Source: Methanothrix sp.
GTDB lineage: Archaea; Halobacteriota; Methanosarcinia; Methanotrichales; Methanotrichaceae
Length of the DNA stretch: 64,000 bases
Direction: 5' to 3'
Assembly: GCF_016706325.1 (NCBI RefSeq)
Contig: NZ_JADJJX010000001.1
Location: 186,001-250,000 of the forward strand
The notes below the pieces were generated by a model. That model saw only the letters and a list, made by a program, of their open reading frames with translations, was not told the DNA's origin and searched no databases. The position numbers and the translations under genes are program-made. Positions 25,735 through 33,744 of the stretch are shown in pieces. Each line of letters opens with the position of its first letter. Position 1 is the first letter of the stretch.

Positions 25735-26270
25735 GCGTATTTCATCTTCACACCCCCCTCAGCCAGGAGGATGTGAGGAAGCTCAATGCAGGGGATATTG
25801 TATATCTGAGCGGCAAGGTGCTGACCGCCCGCGATAAGGCCCATGCCCAGATCCGCCGCCAGGGCAGCCCCGTTTCTCTGCAGGGAGCAGCCCTCTATCA
25901 CTGCGGCCCCATCATTCAGGCGGGTTCAGTCATATCTGCGGGGCCCACTACCAGCGCCCGGATGGCGCGCTATACTGATGAGATCCTCGCCCAGGGGGTG
26001 AGGGCCATCATCGGCAAGGGTGGTCTGCCAGGAGGGCCATTTCTGAACAGAGCAGTCTACCTGGCCTATCCCGGGGGTTGTGGAGCGGCAGCAGCAGCAC
26101 AGCTCCGGGTTCGAGCCGTTCACTTCCAGGAGCTTGGCATGGCGGAATCCATCTGGGAGCTGGAGGCCGAGAATCTCGGTCCGATGGTGGTGGCGGTAGA
26201 CTCGCATGGGAGAGACCTATTCGAGGATGTGAGACTGTCAGTGAGGTCGGCAGGAGAGACGGAAAGATAG
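25731..26270 (+). CDS. fumB: Class I fumarate hydratase, beta (C-terminal) subunit
   Basis: The 179-residue partner of the alpha subunit starts at an ATGA overlap. VYLSGKVLTARDKAHA, the GPTTSARM segment, IIGKGGLPGG, and EAENLGPMVVAVDSHG are signatures of the swivelling beta domain that completes the fumarase active site. The C-terminal RSAGETER tail is short. Tight overlap indicates equal expression of both subunits. Confidence 0.95.
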   Translation: MSVFHLHTPLSQEDVRKLNAGDIVYLSGKVLTARDKAHAQIRRQGSPVSLQGAALYHCGPIIQAGSVISAGPTTSARMARYTDEILAQGVRAIIGKGGLPGGPFLNRAVYLAYPGGCGAAAAAQLRVRAVHFQELGMAESIWELEAENLGPMVVAVDSHGRDLFEDVRLSVRSAGETER

Positions 26271-26308
26271 ATGGCGGGATAGGCGGCAAGGGAGATTGCA
26301 AAAGAACA

Positions 26309-26941
26309 ATGGGAAAAGCCCTGGAGGAGGCGAGGTATCTGCTGGACCGGGGTTACCCCAAGGACTCAGCAGTCGGCTTTGTCTCCAATCACCACCGTCT
26401 GGCGGAGAAGGAGAGGTTCATCCTGATGAGGGTGGTGGTGAGATCGGATCTGGCTTGGGCGAGAAGATCCAAGCTGCTCGATCTGGAGGATCTGAGGGGC
26501 CAAAGCATCTCCATTGACGGCTACAATGTCATAATCACCACCGAGAGCGTCCTTGGAGGCTATCCCGTCTATTTATGTGATGACGGCCTCCTCCGGGACA
26601 GCAGGGGGATCTTCAGAGGCTTCAAAGCCTCCCCTCTAACCGCCATCGCCCTCAACTGGATCCTTGATCTTCTGGCCTCTGCCGGACCCGCCCGAACAGA
26701 GGTGCTGCTTGATCAACAGATGAGCCGCAGCGGAGAGCTGGCGGAGATGGTGAGAGGGATGATGGCTGAGCGGCAGCTCTGTGGCGTGGCCAGAACAGCC
26801 AGGAATGTCGACCACCTTCTGAAGACAGCGAAGAGGATCATTCTAACCAGTGACGGCAATGTGATCGATAGCGTCGATTATATCATGGATCTTCCGGCGG
26901 AGATCGGCAGAAGATCGGGCATGAAGCCATTGATTCTCTGA
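26309..26941 (+). CDS. DUF434 (with DUF5616) domain protein
   Basis: The 210-residue protein begins MGKALEEARYLLDRGYPKDSA, which is the DUF434 module (GFVSNHHRLAEKERFILMR). The second part contains ISIDGYNVIITTESVLGG and CDDGLLRDSRGIF, and ends ILTSDGNVIDSVDYIMDLP. This second part resembles the DUF5616/PIN-like fold with conserved Asp residues (IDGYN, CDDG, TSDGNVID) that may bind metal. The function is unproven, and a nuclease role is an inference from the acidic residues. It follows fumB by 38 bases in the same direction. Starts further upstream inside fumB are unlikely. Confidence 0.8.
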   Translation: MGKALEEARYLLDRGYPKDSAVGFVSNHHRLAEKERFILMRVVVRSDLAWARRSKLLDLEDLRGQSISIDGYNVIITTESVLGGYPVYLCDDGLLRDSRGIFRGFKASPLTAIALNWILDLLASAGPARTEVLLDQQMSRSGELAEMVRGMMAERQLCGVARTARNVDHLLKTAKRIILTSDGNVIDSVDYIMDLPAEIGRRSGMKPLIL

Positions 26942-26981
26942 TTGTTTATTTTCTTAGTGCTTTGACACTTATCTGATCGGC

Positions 26982-27071
26982 GCCTGTCGACTGATTGACG
27001 ACTGTTGACTGACCGGCGCCTGTTGGCTGATTGATGCCTGTTGACTGATTGATGCCTGTTGACTGTCGACT
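26982..27071. repeat. 18-bp imperfect tandem repeat, non-coding
   Basis: Five units of GCCTGTTGACTGATTGAT or variants (26982-26999, 27000-27017, 27018-27035, 27036-27053, 27054-27071) lie between the DUF434 gene and a secreted-protein gene. No function is seen. Confidence 0.85.
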
Positions 27072-27174
27072 GATTATAGCCTCGACCTGGCCTGGCCAAT
27101 CGTCATCTTTTTATGCTACATTTGATTAATATACTATTGGGGTTTAAAGGCTTTCAAATTTATGGTGAGTGGCA

Positions 27175-27624
27175 ATGAGAATGAGAGTATTAGCCTTAGT
27201 GGCACTGGCATTACTCCTCATGGGCGGAGGGGCTCTGGCATCCCATGCCATATTCTTTCCCCTGAGCGAGCATACCATAGCCAAACATGTTACAGATAGC
27301 GGCATGCCGCTTTACAGGACGAACACATTTACCACCGATGATGAGCAGGCCGTCTCCTGGATGCTGATCTGGCGGGACGCCAAATCGCATACCGTGGAGT
27401 GGAGATGGTACTGGCCCGAGGGCAGGACCTATGCCCGCTCTTTCAGCACCATCCCTCCCATCGATGGATTCACGGGGATGTGGGCGGCGCCCGTCTGGAG
27501 CTGTCTGAAGATCAAAGGGACTGACGTCTCCCGGCTTCCAGGAAACTGGAGGGTGGATGTGATAGTGGATTACAGGAAGGTCCTCACTCAGTATTTCACC
27601 ATCAACACCCCTTATGCCTGCTGA
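27175..27624 (+). CDS. Small secreted Trp-rich protein
   Basis: The 149-residue product starts at an ATG spaced correctly from GGTGAG, with a signal peptide (VLALVALALLLMGGGALA). The mature part is rich in Trp and Tyr (SWMLIWRD, VEWRWYWPEG, GMWAAPVWSC, GNWRVDVIVDYRKV). It reads as an all-beta immunoglobulin-like module, and GNWRVDVxVD is a common closing strand of such domains. Two Cys (WSCLKI and the terminal YAC) could form a disulfide. It is probably extracellular. No family is recognised. Confidence 0.6.
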   Translation: MRMRVLALVALALLLMGGGALASHAIFFPLSEHTIAKHVTDSGMPLYRTNTFTTDDEQAVSWMLIWRDAKSHTVEWRWYWPEGRTYARSFSTIPPIDGFTGMWAAPVWSCLKIKGTDVSRLPGNWRVDVIVDYRKVLTQYFTINTPYAC

Positions 27625-27923
27625 GCCTGAGTTCAGCGCCCGGGTATATCAAGGCTTGATCCTTGGATTATAAGTCAGTCGAGCAGAAAGCATGACATCC
27701 AGCTTTGCTCTTCATCTTTTTCTCACCCTCTTGCGGTTTAAATACTCAGGGATCTATGAGATGGCATCTCTTTGCTTTGAAGCCTCATCCCTCCGGGCCT
27801 CGTCCTTTCAGGCTTCGTCCTTTGAAGCCTTATCACCTCCATCGTCTGCCCGCCGGAGCAAGGGTAGATGAGTAGAAGACCATATAAATCCCGGATGCTC
27901 AAAGGAAGAGAGGTGGATAGAAG
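27625..27923. other. Intergenic stretch before the isomerase gene
   Basis: It contains imperfect repeats of GCCTCGTCCTTT/GCTTCGTCCTTT (about 27780-27835) and an AT-rich GGTTTAAATACTC (about 27735-27748) that may be a promoter. No gene is seen. Confidence 0.4.
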
Positions 27924-28643
27924 ATGGATCTGGAATTTGGTGGCAAGACCAAAGAGCCCGATATTCGCAGGCTCTTTGACATGAAAGAGGTCATATTCGA
28001 TCAGAGCTGGCTGGCGGGAGCAGAGAACTTTGAGCTTTATTATATGTTCCGCGATCTCTTCTTAAGCCGGGCGGATGGAGATAAGCTTCGAGATCAGAAT
28101 CTGAGGTATGATATCACCATTATCCCTCCAGGGACGATGGGAAAGGAGTACATCAAGACAGCCGGCCACTATCATCCCCTGGCGCCGGGATCTACTGTCA
28201 CCTATCCGGAGCTCTATGAGGTGCTGGAGGGGGAGGCGCTCTATCTGCTGCAAAACACCGATCTCTCAGATGTGGTGGCCATAAATGCCACTGCCGGGGA
28301 TAAGGTCCTAGTCCCCCCCAATTACGGGCATATCACCATCAATCGATCCAATAAGATCCTCAAGATGTCCAACTTCGTGGCCAGGGACTTCTCATCTCTT
28401 TATGGACCCATAAAGGATAAGGGGGGAGGGGCGTACTTCTTCACTCAGGATGGCTGGGTCAAGAATCCGCGCTGCCCGGAAGCGGGTGAGCTGCGGCGGG
28501 CGGATGCGCCGGGCGGCAGGATCCTCTCCCGGCTGGGGCTGACCAAAGGAAAAGAGATGTATCCTCTGCTCAAGGAGCATGGCCGGCTGGACTACCTGAC
28601 CCGGCCCGGAGATCACCTGGATCTCTTCTCAGAGGTGATCTGA
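27924..28643 (+). CDS. pgiA: Glucose-6-phosphate isomerase, archaeal cupin type
   Basis: It interconverts glucose 6-phosphate and fructose 6-phosphate in gluconeogenesis and glycogen metabolism, using a metal in a cupin barrel rather than the bacterial PGI fold. Metal and substrate motifs are visible: TAGHYHPLAPG (His pair), TYPELYEVLEG (Glu), VPPNYGHITINRS (His) and the N-terminal FELYYMFRDL. The 239 residues exceed the roughly 190 of the Pyrococcus enzyme because of a C-terminal extension (GELRRADAPGGRI to the end). The GAGAGGTGG site precedes the ATG. Confidence 0.92.
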   Translation: MDLEFGGKTKEPDIRRLFDMKEVIFDQSWLAGAENFELYYMFRDLFLSRADGDKLRDQNLRYDITIIPPGTMGKEYIKTAGHYHPLAPGSTVTYPELYEVLEGEALYLLQNTDLSDVVAINATAGDKVLVPPNYGHITINRSNKILKMSNFVARDFSSLYGPIKDKGGGAYFFTQDGWVKNPRCPEAGELRRADAPGGRILSRLGLTKGKEMYPLLKEHGRLDYLTRPGDHLDLFSEVI

Positions 28644-28713
28644 GAGAGAGCGATCTTGAGAGCTGCCTGAAGAAGAAGAATGACTGAGCTAAACTGAGCT
28701 GAAATGATAAAAA

Positions 28714-29652
28714 ATGATAAATAGAGATTTCGCGAGCTTCAGAGCATATATCGAGCTTCTCCGTCCGCCGCTTGCGCCCATGGACATCGCCATGCCTGCC
28801 GCCTCGGCCCTGCTGGCAGTCTATGCAGTGGAAGGAACCCTTCCCCCGCTGGTTCCTTTTTTCATAGCAGTGCTCGGAGCCTACTGTGCCATCACCAGCT
28901 CTTATGTCTATAACGACTGCTGTGACATCGATGTGGATAAGGTCGGCATGCCCTCCAGGCCGCTGCCTTCGGCCAGGCTCAGCCGGAGGCAAGCCCAGCA
29001 TTGGTCTTTATTTCTCTTTCTCATCGCCCTCTCTGCTGCCCTCTACCTGAACCCGGAGAGCTTTGTCATCCTCGTCCTTGCCACCATCCTGGCCGGAATC
29101 TACTCAGCCTGGGCCAAGAGGAACACCCCCTTCTCCTGGGTATTAGTGGGCTTATCCTATGGATTGGTGCCCCTTGGCGTCTGGCTGGCCATGGAGCCGG
29201 CAGGGATCCTGAAAGCAGGCGCCGGCATTCATCCCGCCTCTCTGATCCTGGCGGCGATGATCTGCATCACTGACTGGGGCTTCACTAACTGTGATGCCGC
29301 CCGCGATGTGGATGGGGACAGAAAAGAAGGGATTCCCACTACCCCTGCCACCTTCGGCATCCTGGCCACAGCGAAGATGGTCGCCCTCTTCTGGCTGGTG
29401 GGGATCGCCCTCTCCATTGCCCTGGGACCGGCCTCTGATCTGGGATGGATCTATCAGCTCGCAGCCATTGTAACCGGTGGCTGGCTGCTCTTGCAGAACT
29501 GGGATTTCGTCCGCCATCCCACAGCAAAAAGAGGAGAGCAGTTCTTCTATCAGTCAGTAACCTACCGCGCCTGGCTGTTTGCCGCCTTGATCATCGATGT
29601 GCTCCTCAGGGCAACACTTCTCTCCGCCCTGCCCCAGGTGGGCTGGCTATGA
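28714..29652 (+). CDS. UbiA-family prenyltransferase
   Basis: An integral membrane protein of 312 residues with about eight or nine hydrophobic helices. Both Asp-rich, Mg-diphosphate binding motifs are present: NDCCDIDVDKVGMPSRPL (about residues 68-85) and DAARDVDGDRKEGIPTTP (about 192-209). In archaea this family includes geranylgeranylglyceryl phosphate geranylgeranyltransferase (membrane ether-lipid synthesis) and other prenyl transferases. The GMPSRPLPSAR form is consistent with the lipid enzyme, but methanogens carry several paralogues, so the acceptor is left open. It is convergent with the DUF169 gene across 31 bases. Confidence 0.85.
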   Translation: MINRDFASFRAYIELLRPPLAPMDIAMPAASALLAVYAVEGTLPPLVPFFIAVLGAYCAITSSYVYNDCCDIDVDKVGMPSRPLPSARLSRRQAQHWSLFLFLIALSAALYLNPESFVILVLATILAGIYSAWAKRNTPFSWVLVGLSYGLVPLGVWLAMEPAGILKAGAGIHPASLILAAMICITDWGFTNCDAARDVDGDRKEGIPTTPATFGILATAKMVALFWLVGIALSIALGPASDLGWIYQLAAIVTGGWLLLQNWDFVRHPTAKRGEQFFYQSVTYRAWLFAALIIDVLLRATLLSALPQVGWL

Positions 29653-29683
29653 GGGTGAGGGCTGATCTATGATCGTTCTGCTC

Positions 29684-30439
29684 TCAGGGCCTGCTCTCTG
29701 GATAAGCCATACCGGCCCGCCTGGTGATGAAAGAGCCCTCCAGGTCGGCTGCCATCTGCCTGGCAATGCCAACCGGTATCCCCAGGACCATCAGCTCCCC
29801 GGGCAGCCAGGGGTTGACAGTTGGATCGGCCGGACCGATATAAACGGAATCAATCCGGGCATTCTCAGCCATGCCCGCGGGATAGGTGATCATAGTCGAG
29901 CAGGCGGACCCGGATGATATCACTGTCCTGTGGAAGGGCTCCGGGCTGCTGTACTGGGCCAGAGCACACAGATTCCTGGCCGCCAGGCTTTCCGCAAAGA
30001 GGATCATCGACTGTGCCCTCTCTATATCGATATCAGCATTGCACGGCCCAACGGCCACATATCTGCCAGGCGGCCTGATCTTGCCAGCCCGCTTCCACTG
30101 CTCCTCAAAGAGCTCCGGGGTGGCCTTCAGGTGCTCTGCCTGGCCGGAGGCGGAACCGGGAAGCCCGGTGGTCAGGAGGTACTTGACTGCAGAAGGCAGG
30201 TCAGCATATCCCATCCAGGCCATTCCCCCCGGACAGCAGCCCCCCTGATCCCCATTCAGATAAAGGACCGGCGTCTTTGGATGGAGGGCGCAGATGTATA
30301 TCGCCCGGGCCAGGCAGCGGTCTATGGAGGAGGATGCTGCTGCCCCTGGTGGTATCTCATCTACGCCCCAGACGCAAAGGGGGCGCAGCTTCAGCCGACC
30401 GGCAGTGGCGAGCCTCTCCCCCAGCTCAGCAATATCCAT
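29684..30439 (-). CDS. DUF169 (COG2043) family protein
   Basis: The start MDIAELGERLATAGRL at 30439 is preferred over an in-frame start 23 codons upstream that lies inside the preceding gene. The 251-residue protein has LRPLCVWGVDEIPPG, CCPGGMAWMGY (a Cys pair likely to matter), VGPCNADIDIERAQS and SSGSACSTMITYPAGMAENARI. These features define DUF169, a family widespread in methanogens and other anaerobes without a proven role. Conserved cysteines suggest Fe-S or thiol chemistry. It lies seven bases after the carboxymuconolactone-decarboxylase-like gene, so the two are an operon. Confidence 0.82.
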   Translation of the reverse strand: MDIAELGERLATAGRLKLRPLCVWGVDEIPPGAAASSSIDRCLARAIYICALHPKTPVLYLNGDQGGCCPGGMAWMGYADLPSAVKYLLTTGLPGSASGQAEHLKATPELFEEQWKRAGKIRPPGRYVAVGPCNADIDIERAQSMILFAESLAARNLCALAQYSSPEPFHRTVISSGSACSTMITYPAGMAENARIDSVYIGPADPTVNPWLPGELMVLGIPVGIARQMAADLEGSFITRRAGMAYPESRP

Positions 30440-30446
30440 GCTCGCC

Positions 30447-30749
30447 TCAATCATCCAGGATGATAGATGCCGTGGCAAAGCCAGAGCCCAGGCGGACCAG
30501 TCCCCCAATGGCGGCAGCTTCCAGCATCTCCTCTCTGCTCACCCCGGCCATACTGGCCAGCTTCTTATGAAACTCGACACATGTATCGCAGCGAATGGCC
30601 ACTGCACATGCCAGCCCCACAATCGCCTTCTCTTTGGACGATAATGCGCCCTGCTTCATGATCTCATCCCTCAAGGACGTGAAGGCGGAATTTACGCCTT
30701 CGTCCAGTGCCTCTGCAAATATGATCGGTTTGGGCTTCTCTTCAACCAT
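30447..30749 (-). CDS. Carboxymuconolactone decarboxylase/AhpD-like protein
   Basis: A GGAGGT site is best placed for the ATG at 30749, giving 100 residues. The peroxidase-type motif E..AIVGLACAVAIRCDTCVEFH contains the redox CxxC plus His of AhpD-like proteins, followed by the helix with EEMLEAAAIGGLVRLGSG. Such proteins reduce alkyl hydroperoxides or act as thiol oxidoreductases. The substrate is unknown. Co-transcription with the DUF169 gene hints at a shared redox function. Confidence 0.9.
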   Translation of the reverse strand: MVEEKPKPIIFAEALDEGVNSAFTSLRDEIMKQGALSSKEKAIVGLACAVAIRCDTCVEFHKKLASMAGVSREEMLEAAAIGGLVRLGSGFATASIILDD

Positions 30750-30838
30750 TACCATTACCTCCTGGCTCAATATCTTCCAAGCTCTCAGTTATCGCTATAC
30801 CATAAAGATTCTGGCTGCTATTTGGAGTCGAATATGTT

Positions 30839-30902
30839 GTAAGCCGAGTATGTCGTAAGCCGAGTATGTCGTAAGCCGAGTATGTCGTAAGCCGAGTATG
30901 TT
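30839..30902. repeat. 16-bp unit repeated four times, non-coding
   Basis: GTAAGCCGAGTATGTC at 30839-30854, 30855-30870, 30871-30886 and 30887-30902 (last base changed). The array lies upstream of the minus-strand CMD gene and could overlap its promoter region. Confidence 0.93.
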
Positions 30903-31050
30903 GTATATAGTGCGGCTCACTCGATATTTATACATAACATAGCCCCTCAACAAAGCTGAGCACAGGATCCCCGGTTCAGCCGTTATTTTGGGAATTATCA
31001 TCCATCAGATATGGGTCGCAGTTTTTTAAAATTATCTTGCTATTCCAAAA

Positions 31051-31060
31051 TCTATATATG
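31051..31060 (+). promoter_or_regulatory. TATA box for the 31097 gene
   Basis: TCTATATATG about 40 bases before the TTG start fits an archaeal TATA box with a very short leader that still holds the GGAGGT site at 31085. Confidence 0.55.
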
Positions 31061-31096
31061 CATTGTTATTATAGTAATTTGTCTGGAGGTAAAGCT

Positions 31097-32329
31097 TTGA
31101 TATTCGTGAATAGATCTAGTCTCAGTGTCTTTAAGAACACAGTCTCTTTGCTGCTGGCAGCGAGCCTGATGATCGTGCTTGTTTTTCCAGCAATGGCGCA
31201 ATCACCAGCAACAGCATTGGGTGATATTCCTTCTCCTTCTGCAGACCCCACTGCTGCAAAGGCGGATTTGGTCTACGACTTTCCCGCCGACCATCTTCTC
31301 CACACCCCGCAGTCCATTGTCAAGGATCCAGTGCATTTTATGGAGTGGCTCTACTGGACGGGGGCCTTGAGAGATGTTCAGACCGGCGAGCTGCTTGGGT
31401 TCCAGTACACCCTCTTTCAGCAGAACTTGGAGCCTGGATCGATCAGCTATGTCAATCATGTCGCGATAAGCGATGTAGCCAATAGCTGGCATCCCCGTTA
31501 CCAATATGCCGCCTCATGGGAGGGGGCAGAGATCAGCAACGGCACCGATGGCATAAAGGGAGACTTCTGGCGTTATCAGGATGCCCAGACCACCCTGACC
31601 TACTGGATGGAGCAGGATGCCTGGAGCATCATTACAAAGGGAGATCTCTCTGATGATAAGGGTCAAGGGCATGATATCTCCCTGAATCTAACCCTGTTCA
31701 ATGATGATCAGGGCTACTATCTTCACCACCCAGGAGGAGTGAATGTTGTCGGGCTGTGTGAAAAGGTGGAGCCGGAGAACATGACTGGTATGACCTATTA
31801 CTATTCCCATCCCTCCATGAACACCAGCGGAACTGTGAGCATAGATGGTTATGAGATCGAGGTTAGAGGTGAGAGCTGGTTTGACCATCAGTGGGGGGGC
31901 TTTGGAAGGTGTTATCCTGCCTGGGACTGGTTCAGCCTGAGGCTTGATGATGGGAGCTACCTGGTGCTTTATGCCATCAAGGATCCGATGGGCCAGGAGC
32001 TAGTGGATTTGAGGGGTTTGACGTATATCGATGCAGAGGGGAATGCATCCTGGCGGGCAGGAGGCGATTCCTTCGATATGGCCGCTACCAGATGGTGGAC
32101 CTCGGGCTCCGGCTTCAGCTATCCTCTGGACTGGGCATTCAGCACTCCGGTAGGAGATCTGGCCATAGAGCCATACTTTGATGAGCAGACCATGAATGTG
32201 GGTGTGGAGGGATCGGAGTACTGGGAGGGAATGATGCGCGTGAGGAAGGCTAACCTCTCCGGAGAGCAGATCGGCATAGGCTATATGGAGCTGGCGGGAT
32301 ACGCTCCCCTCTCCATCCTGGCTATCTGA
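31097..32329 (+). CDS. Secreted CrtC/AttH-like lipocalin-fold protein
   Basis: The GGAGGT at 31085 points to a TTG start at 31097; no ATG fits. The N-terminal hydrophobic signal (VSLLLAASLMIVLVFPAMA) is followed by about 350 residues of the carotenoid 1,2-hydratase/AttH superfamily, with two lipocalin-like halves. Signatures are HFMEWLYWTGAL, GFQYTLFQ, HPGGVNVVGL, GESWFDHQWGGFG, WDWFSLRLDDGSYLVLYAI and the closing GIGYMELAGYA. The catalytic role in carotenoid hydration is not implied, since many archaeal members are of unknown function. It is exported and may bind a lipid or isoprenoid. A T9 tract follows the gene. Confidence 0.83.
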   Translation: MIFVNRSSLSVFKNTVSLLLAASLMIVLVFPAMAQSPATALGDIPSPSADPTAAKADLVYDFPADHLLHTPQSIVKDPVHFMEWLYWTGALRDVQTGELLGFQYTLFQQNLEPGSISYVNHVAISDVANSWHPRYQYAASWEGAEISNGTDGIKGDFWRYQDAQTTLTYWMEQDAWSIITKGDLSDDKGQGHDISLNLTLFNDDQGYYLHHPGGVNVVGLCEKVEPENMTGMTYYYSHPSMNTSGTVSIDGYEIEVRGESWFDHQWGGFGRCYPAWDWFSLRLDDGSYLVLYAIKDPMGQELVDLRGLTYIDAEGNASWRAGGDSFDMAATRWWTSGSGFSYPLDWAFSTPVGDLAIEPYFDEQTMNVGVEGSEYWEGMMRVRKANLSGEQIGIGYMELAGYAPLSILAI

Positions 32330-32401
32330 TAGCTCCGGGAAGATTATCATACAGGAAATTGAATGGTGGCGGCCCTCTCTTGGGCAAGAGGTGCCGCAAT
32401 C

Positions 32402-32410
32402 TTTTTTTTT
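32402..32410 (+). terminator. T9 tract after the CrtC/AttH-like gene
   Basis: A run of nine T about 70 bases after the stop codon, on the transcribed strand sense. Confidence 0.5.
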
Positions 32411-32483
32411 GTTGCAATTCGCTGCAGGCTCATTAATTTTCTTTCTTGCAATACTTTGACCACACAATTTTGGGAGGAGCCCT

Positions 32484-33398
32484 TTACTGCTTTCCCCTCT
32501 TATCTGGTGCTGTCTTGCACAGCGGCCCTCTCAGATAGACATACCAATAGAGGAGAGAGACGAATAAGGCTGCTCCGACGATATTGCCCAGAGTGACCGG
32601 GACCAGATTGGTGATGAAGAAGTTGTACCACCCCGTTCCGCCCATGAGGTTGGCTGTGGCCACGCCTGCTCCGGAGAGCTGGGCAGCGATGGCCGGGTCA
32701 TTGGCGGCAAAGATGCCCAGGGGAATGAAGAACATGTTGGCCACGCTGTGCTCAAAGCCGATGGTGACGAAGGCCATGATGGGGAACCAGCAGGAGAAGA
32801 TCTTGCTTATTACATCCTCTGAACTGATGGCCAGCCAGACGGCCAGGCATACCAGCCAGTTGCAGCCTATCCCCCGTAGAAATGCTGTGCTAAAATCCAG
32901 GCCACATTTATTATTGGCCACAGTCGCCGCCCAGCCTGCCCAGGGCAGGCCGTCGAAGAGGCCGCTCTGATAGGCCAGGAAGTAGGCTACGAAGACCGAC
33001 CCCACCAGGTTGCCCACGTAGACCAGCGACCAGTTCTTTGCCAGGCCGCGGAGGCTCGCCTCGCCGTTCAGGACGCTGATGGGGGCGAACATGCAGTTGC
33101 CAGTGAACAGCTCCGATCCGGCGATGACGACCAGAATCAGGCCCACTGGGAAGACTGCACCGGCGGCGAACTTGACCAGGCCTGCCGGAAGGGCGATCTT
33201 CCAGACCTCTCCCCCCGGACCGGTGACTGTGCCATTGGATAGCCCTCCGGCCACAATCTCGCACAGAAGAGCTCCAAAGGCGATGTAGGCCCCGGCCAAA
33301 AAGCCCAGGACCAGCAGCTTCTGCCAGGTCATATTGCACTTCGTGCATCCGGCAGCTACGGCTGCCTTGGTGATATCAGCAGGAACTTTGAATGCTAT
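32484..33398 (-). CDS. Formate/nitrite transporter (FNT) family channel
   Basis: FNT channels move small monovalent anions (formate, nitrite, hydrosulfide, acetate or lactate) as pentamers. Six membrane segments are visible, with GSELFTGNCMF, the NLVGSVFVAYFL helix, and GFEHSVANMFFIP containing the central pore His. The first usual start is ATG 33332, but the 22 codons before it encode FKVPADITKAAVAAGCTK, the amphipathic N-terminal helix conserved in the family. The only codon with a ribosome-binding site (AGGAGGGAGAGAAG) is an ATA at 33398. The coordinates therefore give the extended form; the conventional call is 32484-33332 (282 residues). The ion is unknown, and formate or acetate-related roles are possible. 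Confidence 0.85.
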   Translation of the reverse strand: MAFKVPADITKAAVAAGCTKCNMTWQKLLVLGFLAGAYIAFGALLCEIVAGGLSNGTVTGPGGEVWKIALPAGLVKFAAGAVFPVGLILVVIAGSELFTGNCMFAPISVLNGEASLRGLAKNWSLVYVGNLVGSVFVAYFLAYQSGLFDGLPWAGWAATVANNKCGLDFSTAFLRGIGCNWLVCLAVWLAISSEDVISKIFSCWFPIMAFVTIGFEHSVANMFFIPLGIFAANDPAIAAQLSGAGVATANLMGGTGWYNFFITNLVPVTLGNIVGAALFVSLLYWYVYLRGPLCKTAPDKRGKQ

Positions 33399-33744
33399 CT
33401 TCTCTCCCTCCTGGGCGGGCGAGTGCAGCCATGGGCAGGAGCATCCATTCCCCTTTCCAGGTCATTTTGCCCTTGAAAGGGAGCCTTTGAGGGGCATCTC
33501 TCCCACCCTGCTCTGCAGCTTCATCCGCTATGGTGGCCAATGCTTGCCGGGATATTATCTAAAAGGGTTGCGGTTGCAGCGGATCTGTAATTATTTAATT
33601 ATTAATTCAGAATCGAAAGGCATGGTTGCTGGCCTTCTTCTCAGGTGAGCTTGCGCAAATATAAATGATTGAGTCTCTTCGGGGTTTTCTCCCCATCCTT
33701 TCCTTGCAGGCGCATCATTCCTGGCATTTCTCAAAGGCCGGCCC
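33399..33744. other. Intergenic between FNT and caspase-like genes
   Basis: No coding signal. An AT-rich palindrome-like core (AATTATTTAATTATTAATTC near 33588) may hold the FNT promoter on the minus strand, which would give a leader of about 180 bases. Confidence 0.4.
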
